Assembly (NCBI RefSeq): GCF_027580225.2
Contig: NC_073354.2
Location: 30,586,001-30,650,000, forward strand
Source of the DNA: Misgurnus anguillicaudatus
Taxonomy: Eukaryota; Chordata; Actinopteri; Cypriniformes; Cobitidae
DNA: 64,000 nt
Direction of reading: 5' to 3'
The notes under the pieces were generated by a model, which was given only the letters and a program-made list of their open reading frames with translations, had not been told where the DNA came from and did not search any database. Below, one piece after another: positions 1 to 13,592 of the stretch. The translations under genes were made by a program, and so were the position numbers. The stretch's first letter is position 1. Every line of letters begins with the position of its first letter.

Positions 1-431
1 TCACCACCATATCTAGTCTTTCAACATACAAGTAGGCTATGAAGAACTCATTTAATGAAAAGGCAACCTCCAAAAATATTCCTATTAAACAATATGCTTA
101 TGGCATATGTCTTAAATACATGGGACATTATAAATAACAAAGAATCAACAAATAGCATGCTATGTCCTTGCTTTATATTCCAGCAGGCACGTTGACATAA
201 ACCTCTAATGGGGCACAGCAGGCCTACCACTACTTTTTCTTTAACATACCTAACATGAACAGTATTAATATGTTTTAATGCATAAATGCCATGTTAGCAA
301 ATGTGCATTCTACAGTACTGATGATAATGAGTCTTTTACACAAATTTACAATAACATTACTTAGCTGCTACTACAATAAAAAACATATGTGGATGATCCT
401 TTTGTGTATTTTATCAGCATAGTGTTTAAAC
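1..431. other. Intron sequence, nothing recognised
   Basis: AT-rich single-copy-looking sequence with no convincing exon, RNA gene or repeat boundary. By position it belongs to the intron downstream of the nkain2-like exon at 5524-5724. Short open frames here show no recognisable domain. Confidence 0.4.
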
Positions 432-671
432 CTGCTGAAAAAACAGCATAAACCAGCATGATTCCCTTGCTGGTTTAGCTGGTGGACACCAGCATACAGC
501 ACCAAAACACAACATGGTCTTGGTGGTGCTGGTATGCTGCTGATGATGACCACCAGCTAAACCAGCACCAAATCATCATGAGAATTAAGCTGGTCTATGC
601 TGGTCACCAGCAAACCAGCAACAAAACACAACATATGCTGGTCCTGCTGGTATACTGCTTTTTTTCAGCAG
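432..671. mobile_element. MITE with CTGCTGAAAAAA termini
   Basis: The left end (432 onward) begins CTGCTGAAAAAACAGCATA. The right end reads the same on the other strand (CTGCTGAAAAAAAGCAGTAT), so the termini are inverted repeats of about 25-30 bp. The interior is made of repeated, inverted ACCAGCA/TGCTGGT words. It has no coding capacity. The type is familiar from fish genomes, but the superfamily is not assigned here. A weaker fragment with the same CCAGC words lies near 50790-50860. Confidence 0.7.
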
Positions 672-2247
672 TGATGCCAACTGTTTATGTAGTGTCCTAA
701 AGTAGATCTAGTGAACTAAACAGTAATGTCATATCTGACAATACAGAACAGTACACAAACATTGATTTTCTCAGCAATAATGCAAACCTCTATACTTGGT
801 TTTGACTGGCTGAGCATATAGTTCGTTTTACCTCCCTCATCATCTATACTTTCTGCTTCTATTTCCCTGCTCTGCACAAACAAATCTGATGTAGATCGAC
901 AGGAGCCAGTAACAATCGAGTAAGAATAAGATTGATTTAAATTCAGAAGCGTACTTTTGTTTTGTCATGTTTTCTCGCGTGCCTCACATCACATGCTCTT
1001 CTGAGTGAGCGGCGGTATGGTGCTACAAAAAGTAAACACAGAGGCTCCGCTCGTGGACATCGATTTCTGCGTGCTCGCGCCAGTTTGTCTTGTGGGACTG
1101 CAACGTGTTTACAAGCGTGAATTACGGTTCATATAGCTCAGTCTTTTTGGCGCGATTAACAATGTAAATGAATATACTAGCAAATAAAGTAAAAACTTAA
1201 ACTTGAGGCACAACATAGGACACTGGGTACAACAGATTTACACTGGGGCACGTACAACAGTAAAAGGCGTCTAGACGCCCCTGGTTGGCAGGCTTATTAC
1301 AATGGATCCAATTCACAATTCCCATACCCTGCCCATTTACCTTTAAAAACGGTGTTTAGAACCATCCTCCCTTGTAAAACAAGTCACAGTATGAAGATGG
1401 ACTGGGATGAAAAACAATTTCGTTATTTTCGTTATTCGCTTCGACGGCTCCCCGCTCTCCGCTTTGAAGAGTTTAAAACTAGCGCTATGATTGGTCGACG
1501 TCGTCTTTTCCCAACAGGTTGCTACAATGCGGTTACACAGATAGAGGAGTTGCCTAGTGCGCAAATGCACAGACAGTTTAATTCAAAGCCACCAAAGGCT
1601 TTTCGCGTATTTTGAAGTGACAAATCGTAGCAGCGTAGTTTGATGTCTAAATGCGTATCTGTTACGCAAAATGCGTAAAGGTTGGCAGGTCTGTTTCTGG
1701 ATAGGAAGTCCCACAAAGCCACTAAAAGTTCCCACCCGACCCTACATCCTAAGAGAGGACCGGCTGCCTTTCTTCTCCACTATTTGCTATATAATATCTC
1801 TGCAGGAATGTCAGTGGTAAGAGTGAAAGGTCTATAAATAGAAATGCGAATGGAGCCGATACCTGCCAGAGTTGTGTTACTGCTTTTTGTGTGACTCTGG
1901 TGGTCACATTAAAGTCACTGACCCACAGACACTACAGCTGATGTGTGCCGGTGTAGCAGACTTGCACAGAAATGCTCTTATATAGGAAACATATTTCAAT
2001 TCATTCAAGCATTTGAGTACACACTACAAATGCAGGGTTGTTGGGTCAAATATGGATATTTTCTAAACCAGCAGTTGGGTTTGTCCATATTTTACCCAAC
2101 CATGCAAATATTTAATGACTATTTTCACTCTCTTTATTCGGATACAAATAATAAATACTTTAAATATCGACACAATGTAAAAAAAACTAAATTTTCAGAA
2201 CAAAATTGCATCTTTAGGCACAAGTCAGTAGTTAGTGTGATCTCTCA
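672..2247. other. Intron sequence with small palindromes
   Basis: No exon or RNA gene is recognised. There is a perfect 14-bp palindrome, GGCGTCTAGACGCC, at 1266-1279. A small foldback sits at about 2037-2105: one arm contains GGGTTGTTGGGTCAAATATG and the other is close to its reverse complement (CATATTTTACCCAACC). Open frames at 1352-1615 and 1522-1722 overlap each other on opposite strands and match no domain I know. Confidence 0.4.
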
Positions 2248-2590
2248 TGGCACTAAACAGGTGTTGTATCACCCTGCAGAGGTTTATTTTGTGATAGTAA
2301 ACACCTGACTTAACATCATCTGGCTTTTTAAATGGCTGTTTATCAAACAATTAAATTACAGTGAAACAAACGAATACATGATATTGAAAAAGGAATGCGG
2401 AATAACATCCCAGACAATGCAATATAAAACACGCAAAATTATTTTGCTTCAAATATGTTCAAGGACTAAAAATTGCATAACCAACATACATATTTTACAT
2501 CCTGTCTGGGAAAACAGCATCACTCTTTTCTTTATCACATGATCCACTGCTATCTGCATCAACCTAAAACTTACTATTCATAAGCTTGGA
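2248..2590 (+). repeat. Dispersed repeat, copy 1 (split by an insertion)
   Basis: This block runs from GTGTTGTATCACCCTGCAG to ACTTACTATTCATA and is repeated in the same orientation at about 4752-5089. After that the two copies part: copy 2 continues into CAAATCATTTAGTTA, which in copy 1 appears only near 3869, beyond the element at 2597-3838. Copy 1 was therefore probably interrupted by that element. The family is unknown. Confidence 0.6.
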
Positions 2591-2826
2591 ATGGTAAAAA
2601 TGTTCCCTAGTTGTCACTGGGGCAATACCCTTTAAAAAAGTACTAACATGTAACATTTAGGCACAGATATATATATATTTGGTGCCAAAAATGTACCTTT
2701 AATGTAATAATATGCACTCTTTGGTATCAGTATGTGGGACAGTGACAAAAACGGTTTGGCAAGATGAGAAATTCAAAAATCTTTTTTAAAAACTTGATTT
2801 AAAAGCATGCATTGGGTACATTTCAG

Positions 2827-3174
<348 letters not shown>

Positions 3175-3840
3175 GTATGTTAATTTATGCAATAAAAAAA
3201 TGCATTTGCACCATTTTTATGAAAGTTAAGACTAGACCTGAAAATGTCAAATTGTGTAACCGCCAATTGTGCCAAAGAATGAGAAATATTAAATATTTTA
3301 TCCACCTTGATGGCATGTAAGCATAAACATCAAAAAATAAATAAAAATAAAAAAACATTTTAAAATATCATCTAATTAGTTATTTCTAAATTAAAATTTT
3401 AATGCGATTTTGTAATATTTGTCCTGACATTTGCTGAAAACAGCTCAGTTTTCTAAATAATCTTTGACCATGATGTAAAATAAATCATATTAGACTAAAC
3501 TAGATGATTATATTTTATTTTTTATGGATATATTTATATTTTCGTTAAAAAACGTACTAGTTACACCAATTGACACAGACCGGTTACACCACATTGACAT
3601 TTTTGCAATTATCCCCCAAATATTATTTTGAAATAAAATAAATCAGAAATTTTAGACTTGGTCCTCAAAAAAGAGAATGTATGCAAATAATCTGCAAATT
3701 TATTTTAAAATTTTAACAATTTTACATTTAATTGAACCATAAAGAAACAAAATAATTAACCTCACGTCATTGTACCTTTTTAAGTACAAAGGTTAACATT
3801 TTAAAAGGGTACTGCCTCAGTGACAGCAAGGAACCATTTT

Positions 3841-4744
3841 TTGATCATTTATCTGCCAGTGTACAAAATATTAAAATCATTTAGTTACTGCAAAACCATT
3901 GTTGCTTATGTAATGTATTTCAGTTTGTATGGAAATAATGGTCACGACCTGATTTTATTCCCTGTGATCTTGGTTATGTTTACAAAAAAGATAAATCATT
4001 TCAGTAGCAGAGAAAGTTATAAGATCGTGATTTAAGTTCGCGTCGACAAACAACATGAACGTTACAAACTGATAAATCATGCACAATAAAATCAGGAATA
4101 TTCATGCACAAACATCCAAACTTTGATTTCACGTTAATCCTATATAAGATTTTTTCTATATTAAAAATGAAAACAGGGACAGTCACGTACAAGCTTGTAA
4201 TCAGAGACTTAGTGCTTCTAAGTTGCTTCACATCACTATCGAATTAGAGATGCTGATTGCAACGGGGGTTTGGCTGTGGTGTGGGTGGGGTGTGGGAGAT
4301 AAAAGCAGGTGTTGCAAGTAATGAAAGAGATAAAGAATAAAGACTCAGAGGAAGGGAGCATCCTAAGGGCCTATTAACAACCCTCATTTAAGCAATATCA
4401 GCACTGGAGCCCAGCCAAATGGCTCAATGCTTCTCATGTTTCTAGCATTTCCGGTAGAATTTCCAGTTGTTTACCTTTAACAGAATTGGTGTAATCAACT
4501 AGTTACAATTTGAATAGATGAAAACAAATGCACTGCACAGCTTATAGCCCAAAATTGCTGAAGCTATTGAGTTTTTCAATCACTGACTCTTTGCTGCCTC
4601 CTGAAAAGCTTTTGGGTGCTCTGTTTGCAGATTTAATGTATTTCTGCTTGTTTAAAATGGAGCATTCTGGCTTTATTGTTGAAAGCCTCGTAAAAACTAT
4701 AATAAAATGTACAGTCAGACAGTCGCAAAATAAACCCTGGCGGC
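3841..4744. other. Intron sequence, nothing recognised
   Basis: About 3864-3905 continues the dispersed repeat interrupted at 2590. The rest is AT-rich sequence without a recognised gene, apart from a G-rich stretch near 4264-4300. Short open frames on both strands lack domains. Confidence 0.35.
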
Positions 4745-5130
4745 ATGATCCGGTGTTGTATCACTCTGCAGAGGTTTTTTTGTGATAGTAAACACCTGAC
4801 TGAACATTATCGGACTTTTACATGGCTGCTTACCAAACAATTAAATTATGGTGAAATACAGGGCGACGCGATATTGAAAAACCGCAATAACTTCCCAGAC
4901 AATGCAATATCTGATATGCAGTATGATTATGCTTTAAGTCTGGAAAGTCAATTTAAATGAAAATAAAATATAAAAAAATTAAGATAGGCCTACATAGCCA
5001 ACATACATTTCATATTGCATGTCTCTATCTCTCACCTCTCTCAACAATCTCTCTGGTATCTGCATCAACCTAAAACTTACTATTCATAACTTTATTCAAA
5101 TCATTTAGTTATCGCAAACCACTGCAATGC
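4745..5130 (+). repeat. Dispersed repeat, copy 2 (uninterrupted)
   Basis: This matches 2248-2590 in the same orientation, including the CTGCAGAGGTTT and AGTAAACACCTGACT words and a shared ACTTACTATTCATA. It then runs on without a break, so it serves as the empty-site version of copy 1. The family is unknown. Confidence 0.6.
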
Positions 5131-6015
<885 letters not shown>

Positions 6016-6766
6016 TTTGCGAAATAAGACTTGTGAGGTGTCATGAAACATTTTTGATAAAAAATTATATGCAAAGTAAGAGTCTCAAAATAAGAAGCAT
6101 ATTTTACAAACATCTCGTCATGTATTATTTTGCACATGATTTCAAATGACATCATATCAATTTTGTTGTTTTTTCCACATTTAACGGGAAAATTTTCATT
6201 ACCGCAACGTGTCCATGACTGGATTTGGGTTCTTTGACATGGAAATATTTATAATTAAAAAATAAAAAGCTTCAGTGCATGTTATACTATAAACATTTAC
6301 AGAAACATGTGGTATTTGGTGATCATTGGTAAATGTAGCGACAATAAAAAGGAATATAAATGTGTCTGAGACCAATTTTCTCATCCTCCGCAACAATTTT
6401 CAATCATTGTTTAAGCCCTCAAGGAACTAACATGTGACACTCAAGATGGCTACCAGGTAAGCAGTTCTTATTTTTTGCCTCCAGATAAAAGTAGAAATTT
6501 TGTCATTGTACCTAGACAACTTTTCAGTTCTCATTACCGAAACATGAGTTTGTAAATGCATATATTTAATGTAATATCATGTTGCGGTAATGACAATTTT
6601 TGATAATGATAATTTAAAATTTTAAATAATTATATAGGAAAATTTTTTTAAATCCTCTAAAAATAATGATTATAGTAAGTTTATATGCAAAAAATTGCTT
6701 CAAGGGCTTTTTAAAAAAAATCTGATGCTGGACACCTTCTGAATCTGGATTTCGTGAGAATCACCC
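6016..6766 (-). mobile_element. GGGTGATTCTC-end element, copy A (intact interior)
   Basis: The right end reads GGGTGATTCTCACGAAATCC on the minus strand. The left end matches the opposite terminus of the second copy at 20193-21896 but lacks the last bases. The two copies are in opposite orientations. Copy A has no insertion where copy B carries a 909-bp element, so it shows the pre-insertion sequence around 6570. A short ATGGCTACCAG followed by GTAAGC at about 6446 looks like a tiny first exon with a donor site but encodes only a few residues. Confidence 0.65.
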
Positions 6767-8412
6767 AACAGGCCTGAGGCTGGGATTAAGCAAATTTGAA
6801 GCGAAAGTATTTGATGTATAATTTGTGCTAAGAGCAATCGATCAATATCATTATCTAATTTTTGACAGAGGTGGCATTTAGCTTTTTCATATATTCAGAA
6901 TAACACCGAAATTCAATTTTCAAGTGCTGGCAAGTCGTTATGGCAACAAGTCATTGCAATGATAATTTTTAACAAGCACTTCTTTAACAATGTAGGTCAA
7001 ATATCAAGCACTTCTGAATATTTTAATCAAGCTAAATTCAGTCCACTTTAATTCGTAATCAAGAGAGCAAGAAAATTCCCCTTTGAGACGTATCAACTTC
7101 TAACCTCAAGAAATGAAGTACGAATCTTGAATTAGCTCATAATAAAATAATAATGCATCATGATCATTGTAACACTTGCACCCGTTGTTTAAAGTCAGAC
7201 TTTGCAACATATGGCAAAAACAAAATTTTCTCTCATTTTTCATTGTATCGTTAATCAGTTAAAGTATCCCAAAATTGCGCAGTACAATTGTTTTGCTGGC
7301 ACCTTACGTTATTAATGTTGGGGACTCAAAAGGGGCTCGTCGAACACAAAGACAGTTAAATGTGCCGTAACATTAAGTACAAAATCAAACGTGGGACGAA
7401 ATTACATTTCTCAAATCCTAAATTTCCTTTTGTGCAATGTTTTTTTTTGTTTTAATGATCCACCCGCTGGTGCGTGAAGTGTTCACAGCACCCTGGGTCA
7501 TTTAAGTGAATGCCAGCTGCACGAACTGAGGATTATTCACCAGTTTCGAGAGGGTAAAGCATGCATACTGTATTTAAACAAATCCCATCAGTCTTAAAAA
7601 ACACGAAAAGCTTAAAAACAACTCTAACACTCAAACCTATAAATGCATGACCGTGTAAATTTGGTGCATGTGCAGAGTGTCTCCAACTTCCAAACCATGC
7701 TTTAGGTCTGAGCGTTTCACGCTTGAAAATAAAACTGTGTACAATATAACACTTTTCAAGAGAACAGTTCACCCCAAAAAAGACCCTTATTTTTGCCTCC
7801 ACTGTGTTTCGAGGCAGAGTGAGTCATCTCAGTGGCCCGAGTCCTAGTCTCCATTATGTTTTCTTGAAGTCCAGTGGAGGATCAATCACTCGCCAGCCTC
7901 CATAAATGGCTCAACTGTTTACATAGCCAGTGTGGATGATGTGATAAAACACTTTTAATCCATTTCAAACCGCACACCAATGGCAGACGTTTTGTTACAG
8001 ACTTGACTGACCTCAGACTGCAGTGTCCATCTAAGTGTGTGTGACTCCACAGCTCCACACAAAGATGCTCCACAATCTCAACAGAATTCAAACTGGGCTT
8101 TAGTGTTTTCATGTTTCTTATTAAAACATGTACAAAGAACCTGAATGCTTGAATTGATTCGTTTTCACAAATCAATACACCTCATATACATGCACAAAGC
8201 CTTGTTTGTGCACAGAAACATGGCGAATGACAGACCATTATGATGCAAAAAGTCAGGGCTTTAATTAAAAATGCAACCATGCAAAGTACAACCACCTGTT
8301 TACAACACCTTTGACCGCAGGCTGTTAAAATAAATGAATTTCTAGATAAAATAAAATAAATAAATAAACATATCAGCCTGGCTTCATTATTATTTACTGA
8401 TCACTTAAAAGT
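6767..8412. other. Unique intron sequence; possible conserved block at 7860-8110
   Basis: No gene, RNA or repeat boundary is recognised. The stretch at about 7860-8110 is less AT-rich and complex in sequence, with a look I associate with conserved non-coding elements. That impression cannot be tested without aligning other fish genomes. Open frames at 7533-7802 and 7882-8175 on the minus strand show no domain. Confidence 0.3.
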
Positions 8413-9572
8413 AAAGGTCCCCAAAATGGTCTCTTTGTCTGCTAAAAACGGTTGGCACTGTGTGGCACCTTCATTTTGAGACGCGTAAAACAAGTAAATA
8501 AAAATACTTATGAGAATGTTTGACTTTAAAGCTATTCTAGAAAACGTATCGAGTCACGTATGTAACCTTTGTTCCCTAAGAAAGGAAAGAGACACTGCGT
8601 CTCCTTTGCCATATTTCATGCGTACCTGTTAAGCCACCTTCGGCAAAATTTCAGATAGCGAGGGCGTTTTTCAGGTTGCCTTTTATACTTCCTGCCTCCC
8701 ACGTCACCCCGCCTGTGATGTCACACCCCACCATTGATTGAATTTGATATACAGTATACATTTAGATGCACTCATGCCTGGAGGTGTTCTCAAAGCGTCG
8801 CTATGGTGATGCAGTGCGAGTTCCCTCGAAAGGTCCCCAAAATGGTCTTTGATCTTTGACTTTAAAGCTATTTTAGAAAACGTCTTGGGTTACGTATGTA
8901 ACCCTTGTTCCCTGAAAAAGAAGGAGACGCTGCGTCTCCCTTGCCATACTTCCTGCGTACCCGTTAAGCTGTCTTCGGCAATATTTCACCTAGTGAGGGT
9001 GTTTTTCAGGTCACCTTATAAACTTCCTGGCTCCCACGTCACCCCGCCGGTGACATCACACCCCACCATTGTTTGAATTTAATATATACATTTAAATGCA
9101 CTCATGGCTGGAGGTGTTCCCAAAGCGTCGCTATGGTGATGCAGCGCGAGTTCCCTCGAAAGGTCCCCAAAATGGTCTTTGTCTGCCTAAAAACGGTACT
9201 TCTATGGCACTGTGTGACACCTTAATGTTGAGAAGAGTAAAACAAGTAAATAAAAATACTAAGAATGTTTGACTTTAAAGCTATTCTACAAAACGTCTCA
9301 AGTCACGTATGTAACCTTTGTTCCCTGAGAAAGGAAGAGACGCTGCGTCTCCCTTGCCATACTTCATGCGTCCCTGTTAAGCCGTCTTCACCAAAATTTC
9401 AGATAGCGAGGGCATTTTTCAGGTCGCCTTTTATACTTCCTTGCTCCTACGTCACCCCGTCGGTGACGTCATGTCCCAACATTGGATTGAATTTGATATA
9501 CACATTTAGATGCATTCACACCTGGAGGTGTTCCCAAAGCGTCACTGTGGAGACGCAGCGCGAGTTCCCTCG
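8413..9572 (+). repeat. Tandem triplication of an interspersed repeat (units 416, 330 and 414 bp)
   Basis: Three head-to-tail copies occupy 8413-8828, 8829-9158 and 9159-9572. Each starts AAAGGTCCCCAAAATGGTCT or nearly so (copies 1 and 2 begin identically after the preceding TTCCCTCG). Each contains GTATGTAAC and ends GAGTTCCCTCG. The middle copy lacks about 85 bp after AATGGTCTTTG that the outer copies share (from CTAAAAACGG to GAGAATG). Copies 2 and 3 contain the odd palindrome GAGACGCTGCGTCTC. Copy 1 has one change in it. The open frames at 8849-9076 and 9265-9585 are the same repeat read in the same frame and are probably not genes. Confidence 0.8.
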
Positions 9573-9638
9573 CAAGCGAACCTAACATGGTTTCCCACAG
9601 CATTGTTGCGAAGAACCCTTTCATAACCTTTATTTTTT

Positions 9639-9876
9639 AGGCGGAGTGCACAATTTTTCAAAACGCTTTGGAAAAGGGAGTCGGGCCGACAACCAAAACA
9701 CACTTGTAGCCAACCAGCATTAAGGTGCGTGTCTACTAACCAACATCCTTGCCAGGGTTGCGTTTGTGTGGGGCGGGTCTATCAAAAGAAGGTCTACTGG
9801 GGTACAGTAAGGGCGTGTTTGTTTAGGTGATTTCAAATGTCAACATTGGCTTTCAAAAATTGTGCACTCCACCTTT
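9639..9876. mobile_element. MITE with AGGYGGAGTGCACAATTTTT termini
   Basis: The left terminus at 9639 reads AGGCGGAGTGCACAATTTTT. The right terminus at about 9857-9876 reads AGGTGGAGTGCACAATTTTT on the other strand. The element is about 238 bp and has no coding capacity. The superfamily is not assigned. Confidence 0.75.
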
Positions 9877-10050
9877 AAGAGTGTATCAGATATTAAACTC
9901 TTTGAATCTGATATCAAACAGGAGTAAACTGCCTTTGCTTAGTCAGACAACTGTGTTTGACAGGCATTTCTCTCCCTTACACAGGGAAAGAAAGGCATGG
10001 GCCAAATTAAGTGTATATGTTGTCTTCATCTTCTGCCCCCTCTCTCACTC

Positions 10051-10081
<31 letters not shown>

Positions 10082-10523
10082 AACAGGTGTAATGAACATC
10101 AGCCGAGTGGATAAATGTGATCCATCAGCAGTCAAATAGCAGGACTGACTGCTCAACACATCAGCATTTCAATCTGAGACGCAGCAGGGGTCCCACAGAC
10201 AAAAACTCCTCCATTACTCTTTTTTAGTCTGGGCTGGAGTCACGGCAACGGGGGACACGGGCGGTCTGAATGAGGGGCTGACAGCGAGAGGTTGTCAGGA
10301 CAGTGTCTGAAAAAAAATGCCACCACATTTCAACAAGACTTATGGTCTGATGCTGCAGCATGCTTTACTGAGAGTGATGGTAGATGTAGCTGAGCCATCA
10401 AAGCATATTTAGGATCAAGTGTCCTAATATGGTATACTGTATGTCGTTAAATACTATAACTTTGTCTAAAAACAGTTACATTTTGTTATCTTGCAAGAAA
10501 TTCAAAGTTCACCTTAATTATTA
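9877..10523. other. Unique intron sequence with a (TC)n run
   Basis: A CT/TC dinucleotide run of about 30 bp lies at 10051-10081. No gene or element boundary is recognised elsewhere in the stretch. Confidence 0.4.
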
Positions 10524-11010
10524 AAGCGATACTCCAGCCAAATATCAAAGTTACCCCTTGATGTACTCACCCTCAAGCAATTCGAGATACATATGTCCAT
10601 TATCTTTCATACAAACACATTTTGGAGTTATTTTAGTAAATGTCCTTGCTTTTCCAAGCTTATAATGGGAGAAAACAGGGATTAGGGAACAATTTCTGAC
10701 TTTGAAACCCAAAAAGTACATCCATCCTTCACAAAGGTCATCCACATGGCTCCAAGGGGTTCTTTTGCGGGTTATTGATGCGATATCTATATTTTAAACT
10801 TTAAAAAACAATAATACTAGCTTACGGTAACAACGCAACCTTGACTATGATTCACTACGAGTCACTGCGCAATGTACCTATGGCAATAAACTACGCTAAC
10901 GCTCACTATGCTAAAACTCTCTTGTGAAACGTGTGAGTCCAAGATGACGCACTTACCGGAAGCTATAACAGTTTATAAAGTTTGAAATATGGATATTTTA
11001 TTTACAAAAT
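10524..11010. mobile_element. Truncated foldback element (AAAGCGATACTCC end)
   Basis: The left end resembles the TTAAAGNGATACTCCA start of common fish foldback repeats. The inner arms at about 10784-10803 and 10977-10998 are inverted copies (TATATTTTAAACTTT against AAAGTTTGAAATAT). The right outer arm is missing, and the element stops at the TTAA-flanked element that starts at 11016. The minus-strand open frame at 10551-10745 lies inside the arm and has no recognised domain. Confidence 0.5.
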
Positions 11011-11015
11011 CATTT

Positions 11016-11462
11016 TTAACTCTTTTACCGCCAGCGTTTTTAAAAAAAGTTGCCAGCCAGCGCCAGCGTTTTTCATGATTTTCACCAAAGTTTAATGCCT
11101 TCCAGAAAATGTTCTTCTTTAAATCTATAAACATACAATATAGCAAATGAACGAACATACCCTCTGCTTTCAAACAAAAAAACCTGTTTCATCCTACCTT
11201 CAGTGGTTCTTTTGTAATCAGCTTTTGAATATGGGTAGGTTTCTGACTTTTCATAGAGATCCCATTCAGAGCGATCTTTCAAACAGACACGGACATGTAG
11301 CCGCTTGCCATAGGGCAATACTTCCGGGTTTAAAAAGTTGCGGAAGGGCGCCACCTGGTGGATAATAGCGGTATTGCGGAAAGACGGAAAATCTCGCCAT
11401 TGGCGGGGAAGCGTTTTCTCTTAATTGACGAGATATCTCATCAATGGCGGTGAAAGAGTTAA
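11016..11462. mobile_element. TTAA-flanked element with CTCTTTNACCGCCA ends, copy 1
   Basis: TTAA duplications lie at 11016-11019 and 11459-11462. Inside them the left end reads CTCTTTTACCGCCA and the right end reads CTCTTTCACCGCCA on the other strand. Both termini are present in this copy. Two more copies are at 48905-49388 and 56581-57045. It is non-coding. TTAA target choice is seen in piggyBac and Kolobok transposons, and the autonomous partner is unknown. Confidence 0.75.
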
Positions 11463-11620
11463 CTCCTGCAATCCTGCTTACTAGGTAGAATACTGCATTT
11501 GTACCCCAATGTCATGGGTTCAATCCCAGGGTACACACATATGGATAAAAATGTACGCTTTAAATAGTTGCTTTGGATAAGAGTGCCTGCCAAATGCATG
11601 AAATGCAAATGTAAAATGCA
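11463..11620 (+). mobile_element. tRNA-derived SINE, degraded
   Basis: A tRNA-like head ends in GGGTTCAATCCCAGGGTAC, which contains a B-box-like GGTTCAATCC. It is followed by the tail AGTTGCTTTGGATAAGAGTG and CCAAATGCATGAAATG. The same head and tail occur at 20068, 23143 and, reversed, at 27811. The A box is badly decayed. Confidence 0.65.
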
Positions 11621-11691
11621 TATGCAACAACCACTCATCTACTTGTTACTGATGAAGATATATAACTATACTTTCATGAAAGTGGTTCAAT

Positions 11692-13586
11692 CAGTTTTTT
11701 GTTATTGTTCCGGGCAAAAATCCTTGATCTTGCGGCACGTTCTCTTAAAAAATGCGATGGAATATGCGCAGGGAGCTACACTGCGACCAAAATGGTCGCA
11801 TATGCGACCTTTTGAACTGCCGTTGCGACCCTAATTTTTAATGGGTCGCAAATGTGCTACCTAATGTTTTAGACAATATGCTATGATTTACTGTGAGCAT
11901 TTATTAAAACAGAAATGTGGATTTTAAGAATATGTTTTATAACGTGCTCTGAGCCATCAACACGTTGGCTTCATTTTGGGTGAAAGCACGTCGTGTCTCT
12001 CCCCATCAGTGTGCGTTTGCGTGCTCAGCTGTTTCTCAATGAATTAGGTGCGACGCAAGCGCAATGTCTACCATGTTTCTGAACTTGAGCAGAGGTCTTT
12101 CTTCACTGAGGACGCGGGACCCGTATGGTTCCGGGTTTATATTTTAAATGGTCTGTCGGGTCCGGTTAGGTCCTAGTTTAATTACTTTGGGTCCCAAGTC
12201 TGATTAATGTTGTGTTTATAACCCGAGTCGATCGGAAAACGGCCATGAGCGCTACCGCGCTAAAGCTCGAGTGCATTTTCAGCGTGCCTCCGGTTACTAT
12301 GGCGATGGTTCTTGTTACGAACATGCGCTGCATTTTCTTTCTCACATTTTTTTAATAAGCTTATTATTAATAAACCATATCTTTTCTAAAACCATATCCA
12401 TATTAAGTTTGGACAGAGATTGTAGCAAAAAGCAATGCTAATGTCAAGCCAATTGCACTGAACGAGCAAAGCAATGTAAAGTCTGTCACCGGGACAGCAA
12501 GTAGACTTTTAAATCTGAAATAATGAGTGGATTAAGCTTTTTAAATCGGCAAGAGAGAAATAGAAAGAGAGCAGAAGCAGGAAAAGTGCCTATCTAATAG
12601 AAATTATTACCATTATAACATCAGTCACATTTATAATCTATAGACCTGCACTGTCTATTAATATACTATACATAGTATTGTATTATATTGAGTTTGATAA
12701 AAGGGGTCTAATTGCTTCATATATCAGTGCAAAAACAGTAAGTGTTTTAGTGGTGCTTTGACAAACAGTGTCAGCTTTGTTAATGGCAAAGAAAGTTTGG
12801 GGTGGTTAGATTGATGAAATATAATGTGAAATTAATATTAATTTTCAATAAATCAAAGTATTGTGTTGTGTCACACATTATTAGTTCTTCGACCATTATT
12901 TGTCAGTGGGTAATAATTGTCCTTTTCACCGGCTACCACCACCAAGTAAATTTCAGATCTTTGGGAAACACTGCAACGTTTAAGAAAACAAGGCGGCATG
13001 TGGTTTAAAAGATGGCAAGTAAAATAAAAAGCATATTTGTATGCAATACAGTTTCATTATTGTTCATTATTATCCAGAGCGCCTTAATACAACTTGAAAA
13101 AAATATGTGCGACCAAATCATATTTTGCGCCAGTAACTGAAAAAGTTGGTAGCGCAAGTGCCACCAGTGGAAAAGGTTAGTGTAGTTCCCTGAATATGCG
13201 GAATATTTATGCAATTTTATGCGATGAAATTGCAAATTATGCAAAAATTGCAGGAACTTCAAAAACTGCAGCTTTTCATTAATGTTCATATCGCGTAATT
13301 ACGTCACTTCCCAACATTCCCATAACAACAGGGGACATGGCTGCACATGTGTGAAGTAAATGCAACATTTTTCAACTTTCTGCTAAGATATATATATGAC
13401 TTTTTGCTACGAAAATGCGGGGGTTATGATATCATAATGAAATCATATTTTGCAAGCAGAAATCTGCAATTTATGTGGCGAAAGTGCGGCGTATTTAAAA
13501 AATGCGGCCCCGGATAAATATGCGGACTTTGGCTGACTATGCATTAAATCATGCGATCGCATAATCGTGTTTTTCTGGAGGGACTG
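11692..13586. mobile_element. Outer hAT-like element interrupted by a second hAT
   Basis: The element begins CAG at 11692 and ends CTG at 13586, with a 6-bp direct repeat TTCAAT on both sides (11686-11691 and 13587-13592). A hAT would normally give 8 bp, so the flank is imperfect. The sequence that flanks the inner element (AAAATGCGATGGAATATGCG and GAATATTTATGCAATTTTAT) and the right part rich in ATGCG words belong to one family. Its transposase gene is absent. Confidence 0.55.
11769..13192. mobile_element. Inner non-autonomous hAT element with a perfect 8-bp TSD
   Basis: The left terminus is CAGGGAGCTACACTG. The right terminus reads CAGGGAACTACACT on the other strand. Perfect 8-bp target duplications AATATGCG lie at 11761-11768 and 13193-13200. 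The length is 1424 bp. No BED finger or hAT dimerisation domain could be read in any frame, so it is a deletion derivative. It inserted into the older element at 11692-13586. Confidence 0.88.
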
Positions 13587-13592
13587 TTCAAT

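Noticed and set aside
1266..1279. 14-bp palindrome as an operator or recombination site
   Set aside because: A single short palindrome in a vertebrate intron has no supporting context.
8849..9585. Two similar proteins from 8849 and 9265 as a gene pair
   Set aside because: They are the same frame of a tandemly repeated non-coding element, with no domain.
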